Shown here: in pieces, positions 8,538 to 16,936 of the stretch | How positions within the stretch are numbered: the first letter of the stretch is position 1 | How the letters are laid out: the number at the start of each line of letters is the position of its first letter | Assembly: GCA_016929335.1 (NCBI GenBank) | Contig: JAFGIY010000206.1 | Span: 1-41,179 of the forward strand | Direction: 5' to 3' | Source of the DNA: Acidobacteriota bacterium | Lineage (GTDB): Bacteria > Acidobacteriota > UBA6911 | Length of the DNA: 41,179 nt | Notes under the pieces: generated by a model | What the model saw: the letters and a program-made list of their open reading frames with translations, nothing else | Databases searched by the model: none | Told to the model about the DNA's origin: nothing | Program-made: the position numbers and the translations under genes

Positions 8538-8578
8538 GCCACGAATGAACACGAATTAGTTCGTGTTCATTCGTGGCT
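8537..8578. repeat. CCACGAATT-family hairpin, 19-bp perfect arms
   Basis: AGCCACGAATGAACACGAA (8537-8555) and its exact reverse complement (8560-8578) flank the loop TTAG. The left arm begins right after the flavoprotein stop codon. There is no T-run, so it may serve as an mRNA 3'-end stabiliser more than as an intrinsic terminator. Related copies occur at 19200-19233, 25724-25765, 30126-30166 and 41029-41066, with half copies at 6935-6955, 15930-15947, 18265-18285 and 24986-25007. Confidence 0.85.
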
Positions 8579-8595
8579 GGACTTGTGCACTCACT

Positions 8596-10659
8596 ATGAC
8601 GGAACAACTGCTGCTGGCGCCGATGGAAACTCCGCGGCGGAAATTCTGGAAGACCTGGAAATGGACCGGACTGGGATTTTTTGTCTTTGCTCTTTTATTC
8701 CGCCGATGGCTGCCCTCTTATTTCGTTGCTGCAGCCTCAATCTACGGGCTTGTGGTAATTGTCAATCTCGCTTTCTTCGTTTTCCGATATCTGAAAGAAC
8801 GGCTCCTCTGGCGTGTGCGTCACCGCGTTATCGGCGCATTCATATTTGTAGGAGTTATTCCTCTGGTCATTATTCTTCTGCTGGGGTTTCTGGTTTCATA
8901 CATGCTGCTTATGCAGCTGGGCGCGCATTACCTCAGCACCGCTTTGCAGGAAAATGTTCACATGATCTCGGGAATCAACCTGGAGCTGGCTGGACATATT
9001 GCATCGGCTGATGCTGCAAATGAGCTGAAAGCAAAGGCATCGCCGATTTTTAAAGGCTATTCCGCCAAGTTTCCCAGGCTGGCCGCGCGTCTTTCGCGCA
9101 GGACGCCCAACGGCGCTCTTACCGTTGTCTCAAAATATGATCCGCACGGCATTGTCCGGGAAATATCCCCCTACCCGGGCGACGCATGGCGGGGCGGAGA
9201 CGCATCATTTGAAGGAATCATCAAGGACGGGGACAAGCTTCTGATGATCAGCCTCCGGCCGGTCCCGGGACTTGCCGGTTTCTATCTCGAAACCACCGCG
9301 CCCCTCGATAAATCCATCGAGGACCGACTCCGTCTCGAGAAATCGCTGTACGCCACCTTCATCGCGAATGAGGACGCCAGTATCACCGCCTCGCCTGAAG
9401 GTTTCAAAGTCAAGATCAACAACACCGACTCCGCAAGAGAATCAACCGAGAAGCGCATTAACCAGGATGTAAAATCGCAGGATGATTACATAAAGAGCGA
9501 TCCCCGCAGCAAGATTTGGGGCGTTCTCCCGTTAAGATGCAAACTAATTGACTCCGGAAAGAGCGATCTGGCTGCAATGGCAACCTTCCGCGTCCCGCGA
9601 AGCACAGTTATCGGCAGCTTCCTGGGCCTGGGTAATGAGCTCAGCCAGGCAATTTTCAAGGCTATTTACGTCCTCGCGGGAATGTTCGCATTCGCGGAGC
9701 TTATATCGCTGATCATCGGGATCACCATCAGCCGCCATATCACCCGCTCCGTGCATGATATGTACAAGGGCATCCTCGCTCTTCAGAAAGGCGATCTGCA
9801 GCACAGGATCCCCGTGCGGCGCAACGACCAGCTTGGCCTGCTGGCGCACTCTTTCAATCAGATGAGCGGATCGATCGGGCGTCTGCTGGAAGAGGTAGTC
9901 GAGAAGAAGCGCCTGGAGAAAGAGCTGGAAATCGCGCGAGAGGTCCAGGCGACGCTTTTTCCCAAACAGCTTCCCCATCCGCCCGGCATGTCCATTTTCG
10001 GAGGATGCAAACCTGCACGGGTCGTGAGCGGGGATTACTACGACTTCATCGTGGAAGATGAAACACATCTCAATATCATCGTAGGCGATATCAGCGGCAA
10101 AGGCATTTCGGCCGCACTGCTCATGGCGAATCTTCAGGCCGCAATGCGAAGCCAGCTCCTCGCAACAAAACATGCCGATCCGGAAACCATTGGGGAATAC
10201 CTCGCGGATGTTATGGCTCAGCTTAACCGGCAGATCTATCTCAGCAGCCCGCCCGAAAAATACGCCACATTGTTCCTGAGCCGATACGATGCGGAAGCCA
10301 GACGATTATGGTACTGCAATGCGGGGCACCTGCCGCCGATTTTGCTGGATGCACAAAGAGTACAGGCGCTGGAAGCAACCGGCATGGTCATAGGATTGTT
10401 CCCGGATGCAGCCTATGAATCCAAATCTGTGGAGTTGAAGCCCGGAACCGTTCTGGCCATATTCACAGACGGCGTTACAGAAGCCTTGAACAAAGCGGAA
10501 GAAGAATTCGGCGAAGGACAGCTCCTGGAATCATTGAAACAATCCCATATGCGCACGCCGGAATACATCTGGCAACATGTCATGTCTAAAGTCGGCGACT
10601 GGCAAAGCGACCTCCCTCAGTACGACGACATAACCTTGATCGTGGCCAAAGCCGGATAA
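8596..10659 (+). CDS. Membrane HAMP-PP2C (SpoIIE/RsbU-type) serine phosphatase
   Basis: Signal-transducing protein phosphatase. Several N-terminal membrane segments (about residues 20-120, including VIGAFIFVGVIPLVIILLLG) are followed by an extracytoplasmic sensing region, another membrane helix (near 360-385), a HAMP linker and a C-terminal PP2C domain. Metal-binding and catalytic motifs are visible: GDYYDF (D480), GDISGKG (D498), CNAGHLPP, FTDGV (D625) and DDITL (D677/D678). Such enzymes dephosphorylate anti-anti-sigma or similar STAS/HPr-like partners; none is visible here. The frame is open to 8563, but that start lies inside the hairpin repeat, so ATG 8596 is preferred. The gene is convergent with the second phosphatase. 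Length 687 aa. Confidence 0.88.
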   Translation: MTEQLLLAPMETPRRKFWKTWKWTGLGFFVFALLFRRWLPSYFVAAASIYGLVVIVNLAFFVFRYLKERLLWRVRHRVIGAFIFVGVIPLVIILLLGFLVSYMLLMQLGAHYLSTALQENVHMISGINLELAGHIASADAANELKAKASPIFKGYSAKFPRLAARLSRRTPNGALTVVSKYDPHGIVREISPYPGDAWRGGDASFEGIIKDGDKLLMISLRPVPGLAGFYLETTAPLDKSIEDRLRLEKSLYATFIANEDASITASPEGFKVKINNTDSARESTEKRINQDVKSQDDYIKSDPRSKIWGVLPLRCKLIDSGKSDLAAMATFRVPRSTVIGSFLGLGNELSQAIFKAIYVLAGMFAFAELISLIIGITISRHITRSVHDMYKGILALQKGDLQHRIPVRRNDQLGLLAHSFNQMSGSIGRLLEEVVEKKRLEKELEIAREVQATLFPKQLPHPPGMSIFGGCKPARVVSGDYYDFIVEDETHLNIIVGDISGKGISAALLMANLQAAMRSQLLATKHADPETIGEYLADVMAQLNRQIYLSSPPEKYATLFLSRYDAEARRLWYCNAGHLPPILLDAQRVQALEATGMVIGLFPDAAYESKSVELKPGTVLAIFTDGVTEALNKAEEEFGEGQLLESLKQSHMRTPEYIWQHVMSKVGDWQSDLPQYDDITLIVAKAG

Positions 10660-10709
10660 TGTGGAAGATCCGTGAGAATCTGTGAAAACCCGCGGTTAAT
10701 AGAGCATCC

Positions 10710-12566
10710 TTAGGCAAGATTGCCGATTTTCAGGAGCATCATGGTGGCGTCGTCGGCGGCTTCAACTCCTCCGCGGTATGCGTTGACGGCAACCTCCAGA
10801 TTGGCGAGTATTCCCTCAAGACCACGGCTGCGTTCCTGAACGAGGAGCGTTTCGAGCCGCTCCATCCCGAATTCTTCGCCGGCTTCATTAACGGTTTCGA
10901 CAAATCCATCGGTATAGAAGAAAAGAGAATCCTGATTCCTCAGCGAAATCGTTTTCTCCTGAAAACCGCCGCCGGCCAGCAAACCGATGGGACGTCCTGT
11001 CGATTTCAGCTTTTCAAGAGATCCGTCGTTATGCAGCAGGAACTGGGTATTATGCCCGGCATTGACATAGCGAAGCCTGAGCGATTGCAGATCAAGAACC
11101 GCAATAAAGAGCGTCAGGTAAGCCTCGGCGTTGTTCGCGGCGATTTCGCTGTCGAGTTGTTCGGCCAGCTTGACCAGATCCAGCTCCAGTGGAAGGCGCG
11201 CTTGTATTGTGGCCTGCAGGTTGGCCATAAGGAGAGCCGCCGGCAGGCCTTTCCCCGAAACGTCGCCTATCAGCAGCGCCATGGTTCCGTCAGGCATCGG
11301 AAAGTAATTGAAAAAATCGCCGCCCACTTCCCGGGCAGGAATGGATACGCCTTTAACCTCGACGGCGCCGGAGCGGAACGGCGTCCGGGGCAGCAGTTCC
11401 TCCTGAATCTTTCGGCACATCTCGAGTTCTTTGCGCATTCTCTCCTGCTCGAGAAGATGCTTCTGATTTTCGCTGAGTTCCGCAGCCATGCGATTGAACG
11501 CCAGGGCAAGTTTGCCGAATTCATCTTTTGAGGCAACCTGCACGCGGGCATTAAGGTCGCCGCGGCCGAGGTTTTCCGCTTCTTTTGTCAGGACTGTCAG
11601 GTTTCGGGTCATTCTGCTCGACAGCGGAACAATTCCGATCAGGGCAAGCGCCACAATCCCCAATCCGTAGGCCATATTGCGCGCCGTCGTGCGGCGAAGG
11701 TCTCCCAGCCTGTCGCCGATCGGACGGGCTATGCCGAATGTCAGGTCGGAATGCGAGTCCTTCTGCGTTACGACAACCCAGTTCTGCAATGTCGACACCT
11801 GTTGCCGGGCATTGCTCGCGTTCTGCGTTTTCTGGACAGGCAAAGCTTGTATCTTATTCAAGTCGTTCGGATTGGTGGCGTACACTTTGCCGTTCGCATC
11901 AATGGCAAAGGGGATTTCGCCCTGTCGGGGCTGCGTTCTCATCAACACGTGGTAAAGAAGTCTCTGAGAACTGATTTCCGCGCTGACCTTTCCTACCAGC
12001 TCGTCGCCGCTGCGCACTTCGGCATTCAATCGTTCCATGGAGAACGGCGGCATGGGCGGTTTTTGGCCATTTGACGAAGCGGGACTATTTGGCCATGCAG
12101 GGCCGGGACTGCCGGGTCCTCCGGTAAAATTGAATTCAAAACTCCTTTGCACCTCTTCACGAGCAGTTTTGCCGGTCGCTGCCGCTTCAGGCCGAGGCGG
12201 CGGAGGCGGAGCAAACGGCGGGAAAAACATGGGAGTAAACCGCACGGATTTCAGCAAATTGAGGTTTTCTCCCATCTGTATCTTCAAGCGGTTCGCCATT
12301 GCCTCCATGGCCGCTTTCCGTTCCTTCTCGTTCATCGCCATCACACGCTGGAACTCGAACGCCGCGAACTGGGCGATTTGCCGGTTGATGTCCCGACTCA
12401 CCGATTCCATTCGGCTGCCCATGTCGGAAGCCATTGCGGACGATTCCTCCTTTGCCGCGGTGTGCAAAGCCCGAAGAGATGAATGGTAGGAATAGACTGT
12501 AATGGCTGCCAGAGGCGCCACTGCAAGTCCAAGGAAAGACAGGATTAGTTTGGCACGCAGTTTCAT
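10710..12566 (-). CDS. Membrane HAMP-PP2C phosphatase with proline-rich sensor domain
   Basis: Second RsbU-type phosphatase, 618 aa. A membrane helix at residues 7-26 is followed by an extracytoplasmic domain of about 270 residues, a second helix (about 295-317), HAMP (about 318-370), a short coiled coil (EQERMRKELEMCRKIQEELLP) and PP2C. Motifs: GGDFFNYF (D417), GDVSGKG (D435), VNAGHN, FYTDGFVE (D553) and a terminal DDATMM. The sensor domain contains two Pro/Gly-rich stretches (about residues 112-126 and 149-176, the first reading FFPPFAPPPPPRPE), which is unusual for such domains. GGAG lies 9 bases before the ATG. Its partner protein is unknown. Relatedness to the 8596 gene is at domain level. 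Confidence 0.88.
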   Translation of the reverse strand: MKLRAKLILSFLGLAVAPLAAITVYSYHSSLRALHTAAKEESSAMASDMGSRMESVSRDINRQIAQFAAFEFQRVMAMNEKERKAAMEAMANRLKIQMGENLNLLKSVRFTPMFFPPFAPPPPPRPEAAATGKTAREEVQRSFEFNFTGGPGSPGPAWPNSPASSNGQKPPMPPFSMERLNAEVRSGDELVGKVSAEISSQRLLYHVLMRTQPRQGEIPFAIDANGKVYATNPNDLNKIQALPVQKTQNASNARQQVSTLQNWVVVTQKDSHSDLTFGIARPIGDRLGDLRRTTARNMAYGLGIVALALIGIVPLSSRMTRNLTVLTKEAENLGRGDLNARVQVASKDEFGKLALAFNRMAAELSENQKHLLEQERMRKELEMCRKIQEELLPRTPFRSGAVEVKGVSIPAREVGGDFFNYFPMPDGTMALLIGDVSGKGLPAALLMANLQATIQARLPLELDLVKLAEQLDSEIAANNAEAYLTLFIAVLDLQSLRLRYVNAGHNTQFLLHNDGSLEKLKSTGRPIGLLAGGGFQEKTISLRNQDSLFFYTDGFVETVNEAGEEFGMERLETLLVQERSRGLEGILANLEVAVNAYRGGVEAADDATMMLLKIGNLA

Positions 12567-12770
12567 ATGGATCGGCTCCGGATATCCCGGTTCAAAGGAT
12601 ATCAGACTTCTCTACAGCTAATGTCTAAAATTAGATACGGATGCATTGTATGTTGTTACTCGCCCCAATCTATGGGATTCGAGGCTGTTTTGTAACTGCC
12701 GATGACTCTCGTCCCGGCATTTGCGGTGCAGGCAGGTTTTTCTTGCGGTTCGCGACTTGAGGAGATTATC

Positions 12771-12845
12771 TTGAATGCGGATGTAAAAAAGCTCACATTT
12801 CGCACAAGGAATTCATTTCTTATATTGAGGCCGGGTTCGCTATGA
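12771..12845 (+). CDS. Possible 24-codon leader ORF overlapping the next start
   Basis: A TTG codon at 12771 has GAGGAG 7 bases upstream, a better ribosome site than most genes in this window. It opens a 24-codon frame (NADVKKLTFRTRNSFLILRPGSL after the start) whose TGA overlaps the ATG of the following hydrolase in an ATGA arrangement. This would couple translation of the two. The peptide matches no family I recognise, and chance cannot be excluded at this length. The rest of the 12567-12841 gap shows nothing else that I can support. Confidence 0.35.
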   Translation: MNADVKKLTFRTRNSFLILRPGSL

Positions 12846-15800
12846 ATGGAAAGATCATTGTGATGTTGTTTCTTTCAGCACTTTTTCTGTGCGGCATTCT
12901 TGCCCAATCCGTTTACGCAGCATCTTCTGTCGTGGTGTTCAGTCAAGCCGGATTCCCGGCTGTCGACACGGTGAGTATTCCCGGATCACAACTGCAGGCT
13001 TTCTTTCCCGATGGGCGTTTTGTATCCATGTCCGAACTGGCCGCTTCCCTCAAAGAGCCGGAATGTCGTTTGCTCGTGCTTCCCTACGGCTCCGCTTTTC
13101 CCGAAAAGGCCTGGGAAGATATCCTTCAGTTTTTGCAGCGTGGAGGAAATCTTCTGGTCATCGGAGGCAAACCGTTCACGCGCTCAGCCTATCACGACAA
13201 AGCGGGTTGGCATTTGCGCGATCACAGCACGCGATTTACCCGGTCTCTCATGATCGATCAGTATCAGGAAACGCCCGGCTCCGAAGACATGGAGTTTCAG
13301 ACGAATCCGGAGCTTGCACTGCAGCTGCCGAAATTTTCCTGGAATCGGGCATTCAGCCCGGTCATTCGCCTGAGCGCCAAAAGCCTTTATCAGCGCGGTG
13401 GCGCCGCCGGCTCCATTGACGCTTATCTCCGGGCATTTGCATGGGGCGTTAAAAACGGACGCAAGCTTTCCGCGCCGGCAATTGAGATGGACCATGTGCG
13501 CAATGGTTTTGACGGCGGGCGCTGGATTTTTCTGAACGCCGAGCTGTCGGAGAGCTTTATAAAAAGCGGCGCAGGCCTAATCAAAGTCTTGACTGAACGA
13601 GCGCTGCAGGGCGCCGAGGAATTTGCCGTCCGGCCCATCTATCCGCTTTTCCTGCCCGGTGAGCCGGTGAAATTGAACATCGAATGGCAAGCTGTGCGGC
13701 CCCCGTCAACGGCACTTACAGCGAAGATTGCAATATTCCAGGACGCCAATCCTGCAAAGCGCTCCGAGACTGCTGCCTCTGTGCCTGCGGATCAGCCTGT
13801 TGTTCTCTCGATTCCGACCGGCTCCGGCATGCATATCGTGGAAGCCGAGTTGATGGAGGGCGCCAGAGTCCGGGCAAAATACCGCTCCGGTTTCTGGATT
13901 CGGGATCAAGGATGGTTGAGCACCGGGCCGACGGTTACAATAAACAATAACTATTTCGAGCTGGACAGCAAGCCGATTGCCATCGTCGGAACCACTTATA
14001 TGTCGAGCGAGGTGCAGCGCCTCTTTTTCCAATACCCGAATGTCTATGTGTGGGACCAGGACATGGGTCAGATTCGGGAGCGGGGATTGAACATGCTGCG
14101 CTCCGGTTGGTGGACGGGATGGGACAAGCTTTGCGATGAAAACGGCGTGCCCAATGAGCACACGCTGCGAACGATCGAAGCTTTTCTGATGACGGCCCGC
14201 AGCCACGAGCTTCCCGTTCAGTGGACCTTCTTCGCATTTTTGCCGGACATATTCGGTGGGGAAAATGCGTATCTGGATCCTGCGGCGGTCCGGAAGCAGC
14301 GGACGCTGATATCCTCCGTGGTCAAACGCTTTCCCGACGTCCCGTGGCTGATCTGGGATTTTATCAACGAGCCGAGCATTTCAAAGCGCCTGTGGACTAT
14401 GCGTCCGAACGGCGATTCCATCGAACTGCAGAAATGGAATGAATGGCTCAATCAGCGGAACAAGGATAAGGCTGCGCTCGCGGCGGCCTGGAACGTCCCT
14501 GCAAGCTCCGTTCAGGGAACCGTGCCGCTACCCGAGGATATCGATTTTGCCGCGCGCGGCGCTTACTCGGGGCGTCCTCCTGTCAAGGTATATGACTATT
14601 ATGTCTTTGCCCAGGAAGTGTTCAATGACTGGGTAAAGACCATGAGCGAAGCAGTGCGAAATGCCGGGTCAGAACAGCTCATAACGGTAGGGCAGGATGA
14701 AGGCGGGATACAGGACCGCGTCTCGCCCGCTTACTGGGGTGCGCTTGTGGACTTTACCACGAACCACTCCTGGTGGCAGAACGACCACCTCGTATGGGAT
14801 TCGCTTCTGGCTAAGCAGCCGGGGAAGGCTTTGTTGCTTCAGGAAACAGGGCTCCAGCGTGAACTCAATTTCGACGAGACCGCACGGCGGACAACCGCAG
14901 GCGAAGCTGCGCTTCTGGAACGAAAGGTTGCCGCCTCGTTCATTCAGGGCGGCGGCGCCATCGAATGGCTCTGGAATACCAACTCCTACATGACGGAAAG
15001 CAATGAGACTCCAATTGGCGCCGTCCGGACCGATAGGACGGAAAAAGAGGAAGCAACCGTCATGCGTGACTACGCCACTTTCGCCAAATCCCTGCACGCT
15101 TATCTGGTCAATCCCAGGCTGCCGGACATCGCGATTGTAACTTCTCAGGCGGCGCAGTTTTCTCCGATTAATGATATGCAGCTCGAAGCGCAGCGCAAGG
15201 CGGTGCGCACTCTTCTATATCAGAATCGGCTTGCGGCGTATGCCGTTGCCGAGAATCAGCTGCCTGATCTCGGGAATCCGAAGCTCGCCATACTGCCTTC
15301 ACCTCAAAACCTGACCGACCGGGGCTGGCGGCTGTTGATGCAATATGTCGATGCCGGCGGCAACCTGTTGATTACCGGTCCCGTGGAAAGAGATGAGCAT
15401 TGGCAGAAAGCAAGGCGCGCGGCCGATCTCAAAATAGAGGCACGGGCGGAATCGCTTGTGTATCACAATGCGGCAATCCGGATCGGCGACCGCCCGTTGA
15501 ACCTCTCCTTCGATCAACAGAAGCAGAATCAGGCGGAATGGCTGCGCTTCAGCGACGGATCGACGTTCAAGGAAATTGCTTACGGCAAGGGGCGTGTTTT
15601 CTGGGCATCCCACCCGGTGGAGTTCAATGAAAACACCCAGGTCATTGCCATCCTCTACGCTTACGCGGCAGCCGAAGCCCGAGTGAAGCCGGACTTTGAG
15701 TTGATTACACAGCTCTCACCCGGCGTACTGGTGTACCCGACAGTCCTGGAAGATGCCGTTATGTACATCATGATCTCCGACAATGACGAAGATGTGAAAA

Positions 15801-15919
15801 TTGAACTGCGCGACAGCCTGACCGGAACCAGGCTGACTCTTCAACTGGCAGCGCAACATGCAGCCATTGCCGTAATCGGCAAAAAAGAAAAATCCGTCAT
15901 CGCAAAGTACGGTTTTTAG
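12842..15919 (+). CDS. Secreted GH42-like beta-galactosidase/clan GH-A glycosidase
   Basis: Large exported glycoside hydrolase of 1025 aa. A signal peptide ends near residue 26 (AQSVYA). An N-terminal Rossmann/GATase-like region (about 55-115, RLLVLPYGSAFPEKAWEDI then GGNLLVIGG) precedes a beta-rich region and a TIM barrel beginning near residue 370. Clan GH-A catalytic acids are readable: acid/base E510 in WDFINEPS and nucleophile E668 in LLLQETGLQ. After the barrel comes a second GATase-like region (PKLAILPSPQNLTDRGW then GGNLLITGP), resembling the GH42 trimerisation domain. GH42-like is the best fit, but GH5-type or a related uncatalogued family is possible. The likely role is periplasmic or extracellular glycan cleavage, fitting the nearby GH27 gene. 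A GAGG element 12 bases upstream serves the ATG. Confidence 0.72.
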   Translation: MNGKIIVMLFLSALFLCGILAQSVYAASSVVVFSQAGFPAVDTVSIPGSQLQAFFPDGRFVSMSELAASLKEPECRLLVLPYGSAFPEKAWEDILQFLQRGGNLLVIGGKPFTRSAYHDKAGWHLRDHSTRFTRSLMIDQYQETPGSEDMEFQTNPELALQLPKFSWNRAFSPVIRLSAKSLYQRGGAAGSIDAYLRAFAWGVKNGRKLSAPAIEMDHVRNGFDGGRWIFLNAELSESFIKSGAGLIKVLTERALQGAEEFAVRPIYPLFLPGEPVKLNIEWQAVRPPSTALTAKIAIFQDANPAKRSETAASVPADQPVVLSIPTGSGMHIVEAELMEGARVRAKYRSGFWIRDQGWLSTGPTVTINNNYFELDSKPIAIVGTTYMSSEVQRLFFQYPNVYVWDQDMGQIRERGLNMLRSGWWTGWDKLCDENGVPNEHTLRTIEAFLMTARSHELPVQWTFFAFLPDIFGGENAYLDPAAVRKQRTLISSVVKRFPDVPWLIWDFINEPSISKRLWTMRPNGDSIELQKWNEWLNQRNKDKAALAAAWNVPASSVQGTVPLPEDIDFAARGAYSGRPPVKVYDYYVFAQEVFNDWVKTMSEAVRNAGSEQLITVGQDEGGIQDRVSPAYWGALVDFTTNHSWWQNDHLVWDSLLAKQPGKALLLQETGLQRELNFDETARRTTAGEAALLERKVAASFIQGGGAIEWLWNTNSYMTESNETPIGAVRTDRTEKEEATVMRDYATFAKSLHAYLVNPRLPDIAIVTSQAAQFSPINDMQLEAQRKAVRTLLYQNRLAAYAVAENQLPDLGNPKLAILPSPQNLTDRGWRLLMQYVDAGGNLLITGPVERDEHWQKARRAADLKIEARAESLVYHNAAIRIGDRPLNLSFDQQKQNQAEWLRFSDGSTFKEIAYGKGRVFWASHPVEFNENTQVIAILYAYAAAEARVKPDFELITQLSPGVLVYPTVLEDAVMYIMISDNDEDVKIELRDSLTGTRLTLQLAAQHAAIAVIGKKEKSVIAKYGF

Positions 15920-15929
15920 GCAGAAGCCT

Positions 15930-15947
15930 GCCACGAATTGCACGAAT
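15930..15947. repeat. Half copy of CCACGAATT repeat
   Basis: GCCACGAATTGCACGAAT follows the glycosidase stop by 10 bases. It is a single arm with no partner, so it cannot fold like the full copies. Confidence 0.6.
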
Positions 15948-15993
15948 GGCCGTATCGCATAGCAGGGGGACCTTTTCGTTTGAAGATAAGACC

Positions 15994-16755
15994 ATGCCGG
16001 ATATAGCCAGGATTATCGCACTGGGCGCCAGCAATTTGACGCGTGGATTTCATACAATCGTTTCTGCATCCCGCTCTGCCTGGGGACCTGAAGTTCAGGT
16101 TTTGGCTGCCTTAGGGCATGGCCGTTCGTATGGCTCTTCAAGCAGGATAGCATTTCGCACCCTTCCGGGCATTCTCGAGTCGGGCCTGTGGAGGACGCTG
16201 GAATCTCTGCCTCCGGTTCCAACCAGGGCTCTCATTACCGATGTTGGAAACGACATTCTTTATGGATATTCGGCAGAAAGAATCCTCGCATGGATTGAGG
16301 AAACACTCGGTCGTCTCCGGCGCATTACAAGCGATATTGTTCTTACCGATCTTCCGCTTGCGAGCATACGGCGGCTGCCTAAGACAAAATTCCTTTTCTT
16401 TAGATCCATATTATTTCCGTCCTGTCGTCTCACTCCGGCGGAAGTTCTGGAAGCAATCGAGCAGGTCAACGCAGGCCTGGCAAAACTTGCAGCCGCTAAT
16501 AATGTGTACTTTTTCCGGCTGAATCCTGCGTGGTATGGATTTGATCCCATCCACATCCGGCCATCGCTGTGGCGTTCCGCATGGCGGGAAATAATGGATG
16601 CACCCGCAGCTGCGAATCCGGGAGGGAGTTCTCCGCTTGAAGGACTGAGGCTCTACCTGATGGCTCCTGAACGCATGCGGATATTCGGCATCGAACGATT
16701 CAAGCCCCAATCGGGTGCAGCGTTGCACCAAGGCGGCCGGGTTTGGCTTTTCTAG
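15994..16755 (+). CDS. SGNH-hydrolase-like protein
   Basis: Predicted 253-aa protein with a divergent SGNH/GDSL core. Block I reads LGASNLTRG with S13 at the nucleophile position, a block III-like DVGNDILYG supplies Asn, and DPIHIRP gives a D184-H187 pair. No signal peptide is seen, so it is probably cytoplasmic. The frame is open to 15946, but that ATG sits in the half repeat; ATG 15994 gives the natural beginning (MPDIARIIALGAS) and has a purine-rich GAAGATAAGA upstream. It follows the glycosidase in the same direction and might remove acyl groups from sugars, but this is inference. The substrate is unknown. Confidence 0.6.
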   Translation: MPDIARIIALGASNLTRGFHTIVSASRSAWGPEVQVLAALGHGRSYGSSSRIAFRTLPGILESGLWRTLESLPPVPTRALITDVGNDILYGYSAERILAWIEETLGRLRRITSDIVLTDLPLASIRRLPKTKFLFFRSILFPSCRLTPAEVLEAIEQVNAGLAKLAAANNVYFFRLNPAWYGFDPIHIRPSLWRSAWREIMDAPAAANPGGSSPLEGLRLYLMAPERMRIFGIERFKPQSGAALHQGGRVWLF

Positions 16756-16936
16756 TGCAATGCCTTCAACAGATTTTTGGATTTGTCAGAGAAAAACGCC
16801 ACGGATTGCACGGATTTCACAGATCAGCGAATGGGCGGTCAAGGGCCTGCCTATGCAATCATCATTAAAAAGCCGTGATATCCGTGCCTGTCTGTCGTTG
16901 TGGTCTTCGGGATAAATTGGATCGAATGATGGTTTC
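16756..16936. repeat. Degenerate CCACGGATT-type inverted repeat
   Basis: The spacer between the convergent SGNH and chrA genes carries GCCACGGATTGCACGGATTTCACAGAT near 16798-16824 and a degraded inverse near 16873-16905. It resembles the repeat at 2164-2271 but is too worn to define its ends. Confidence 0.4.

Noticed and set aside
8563..8595. Upstream start for the first PP2C phosphatase
   Set aside because: It lies within the right arm of a hairpin repeat and has no ribosome site; ATG 8596 begins the natural protein.
15946..15993. Upstream start for the SGNH-like protein
   Set aside because: The ATG is within a half copy of the CCACGAATT repeat; the extension does not resemble the family.
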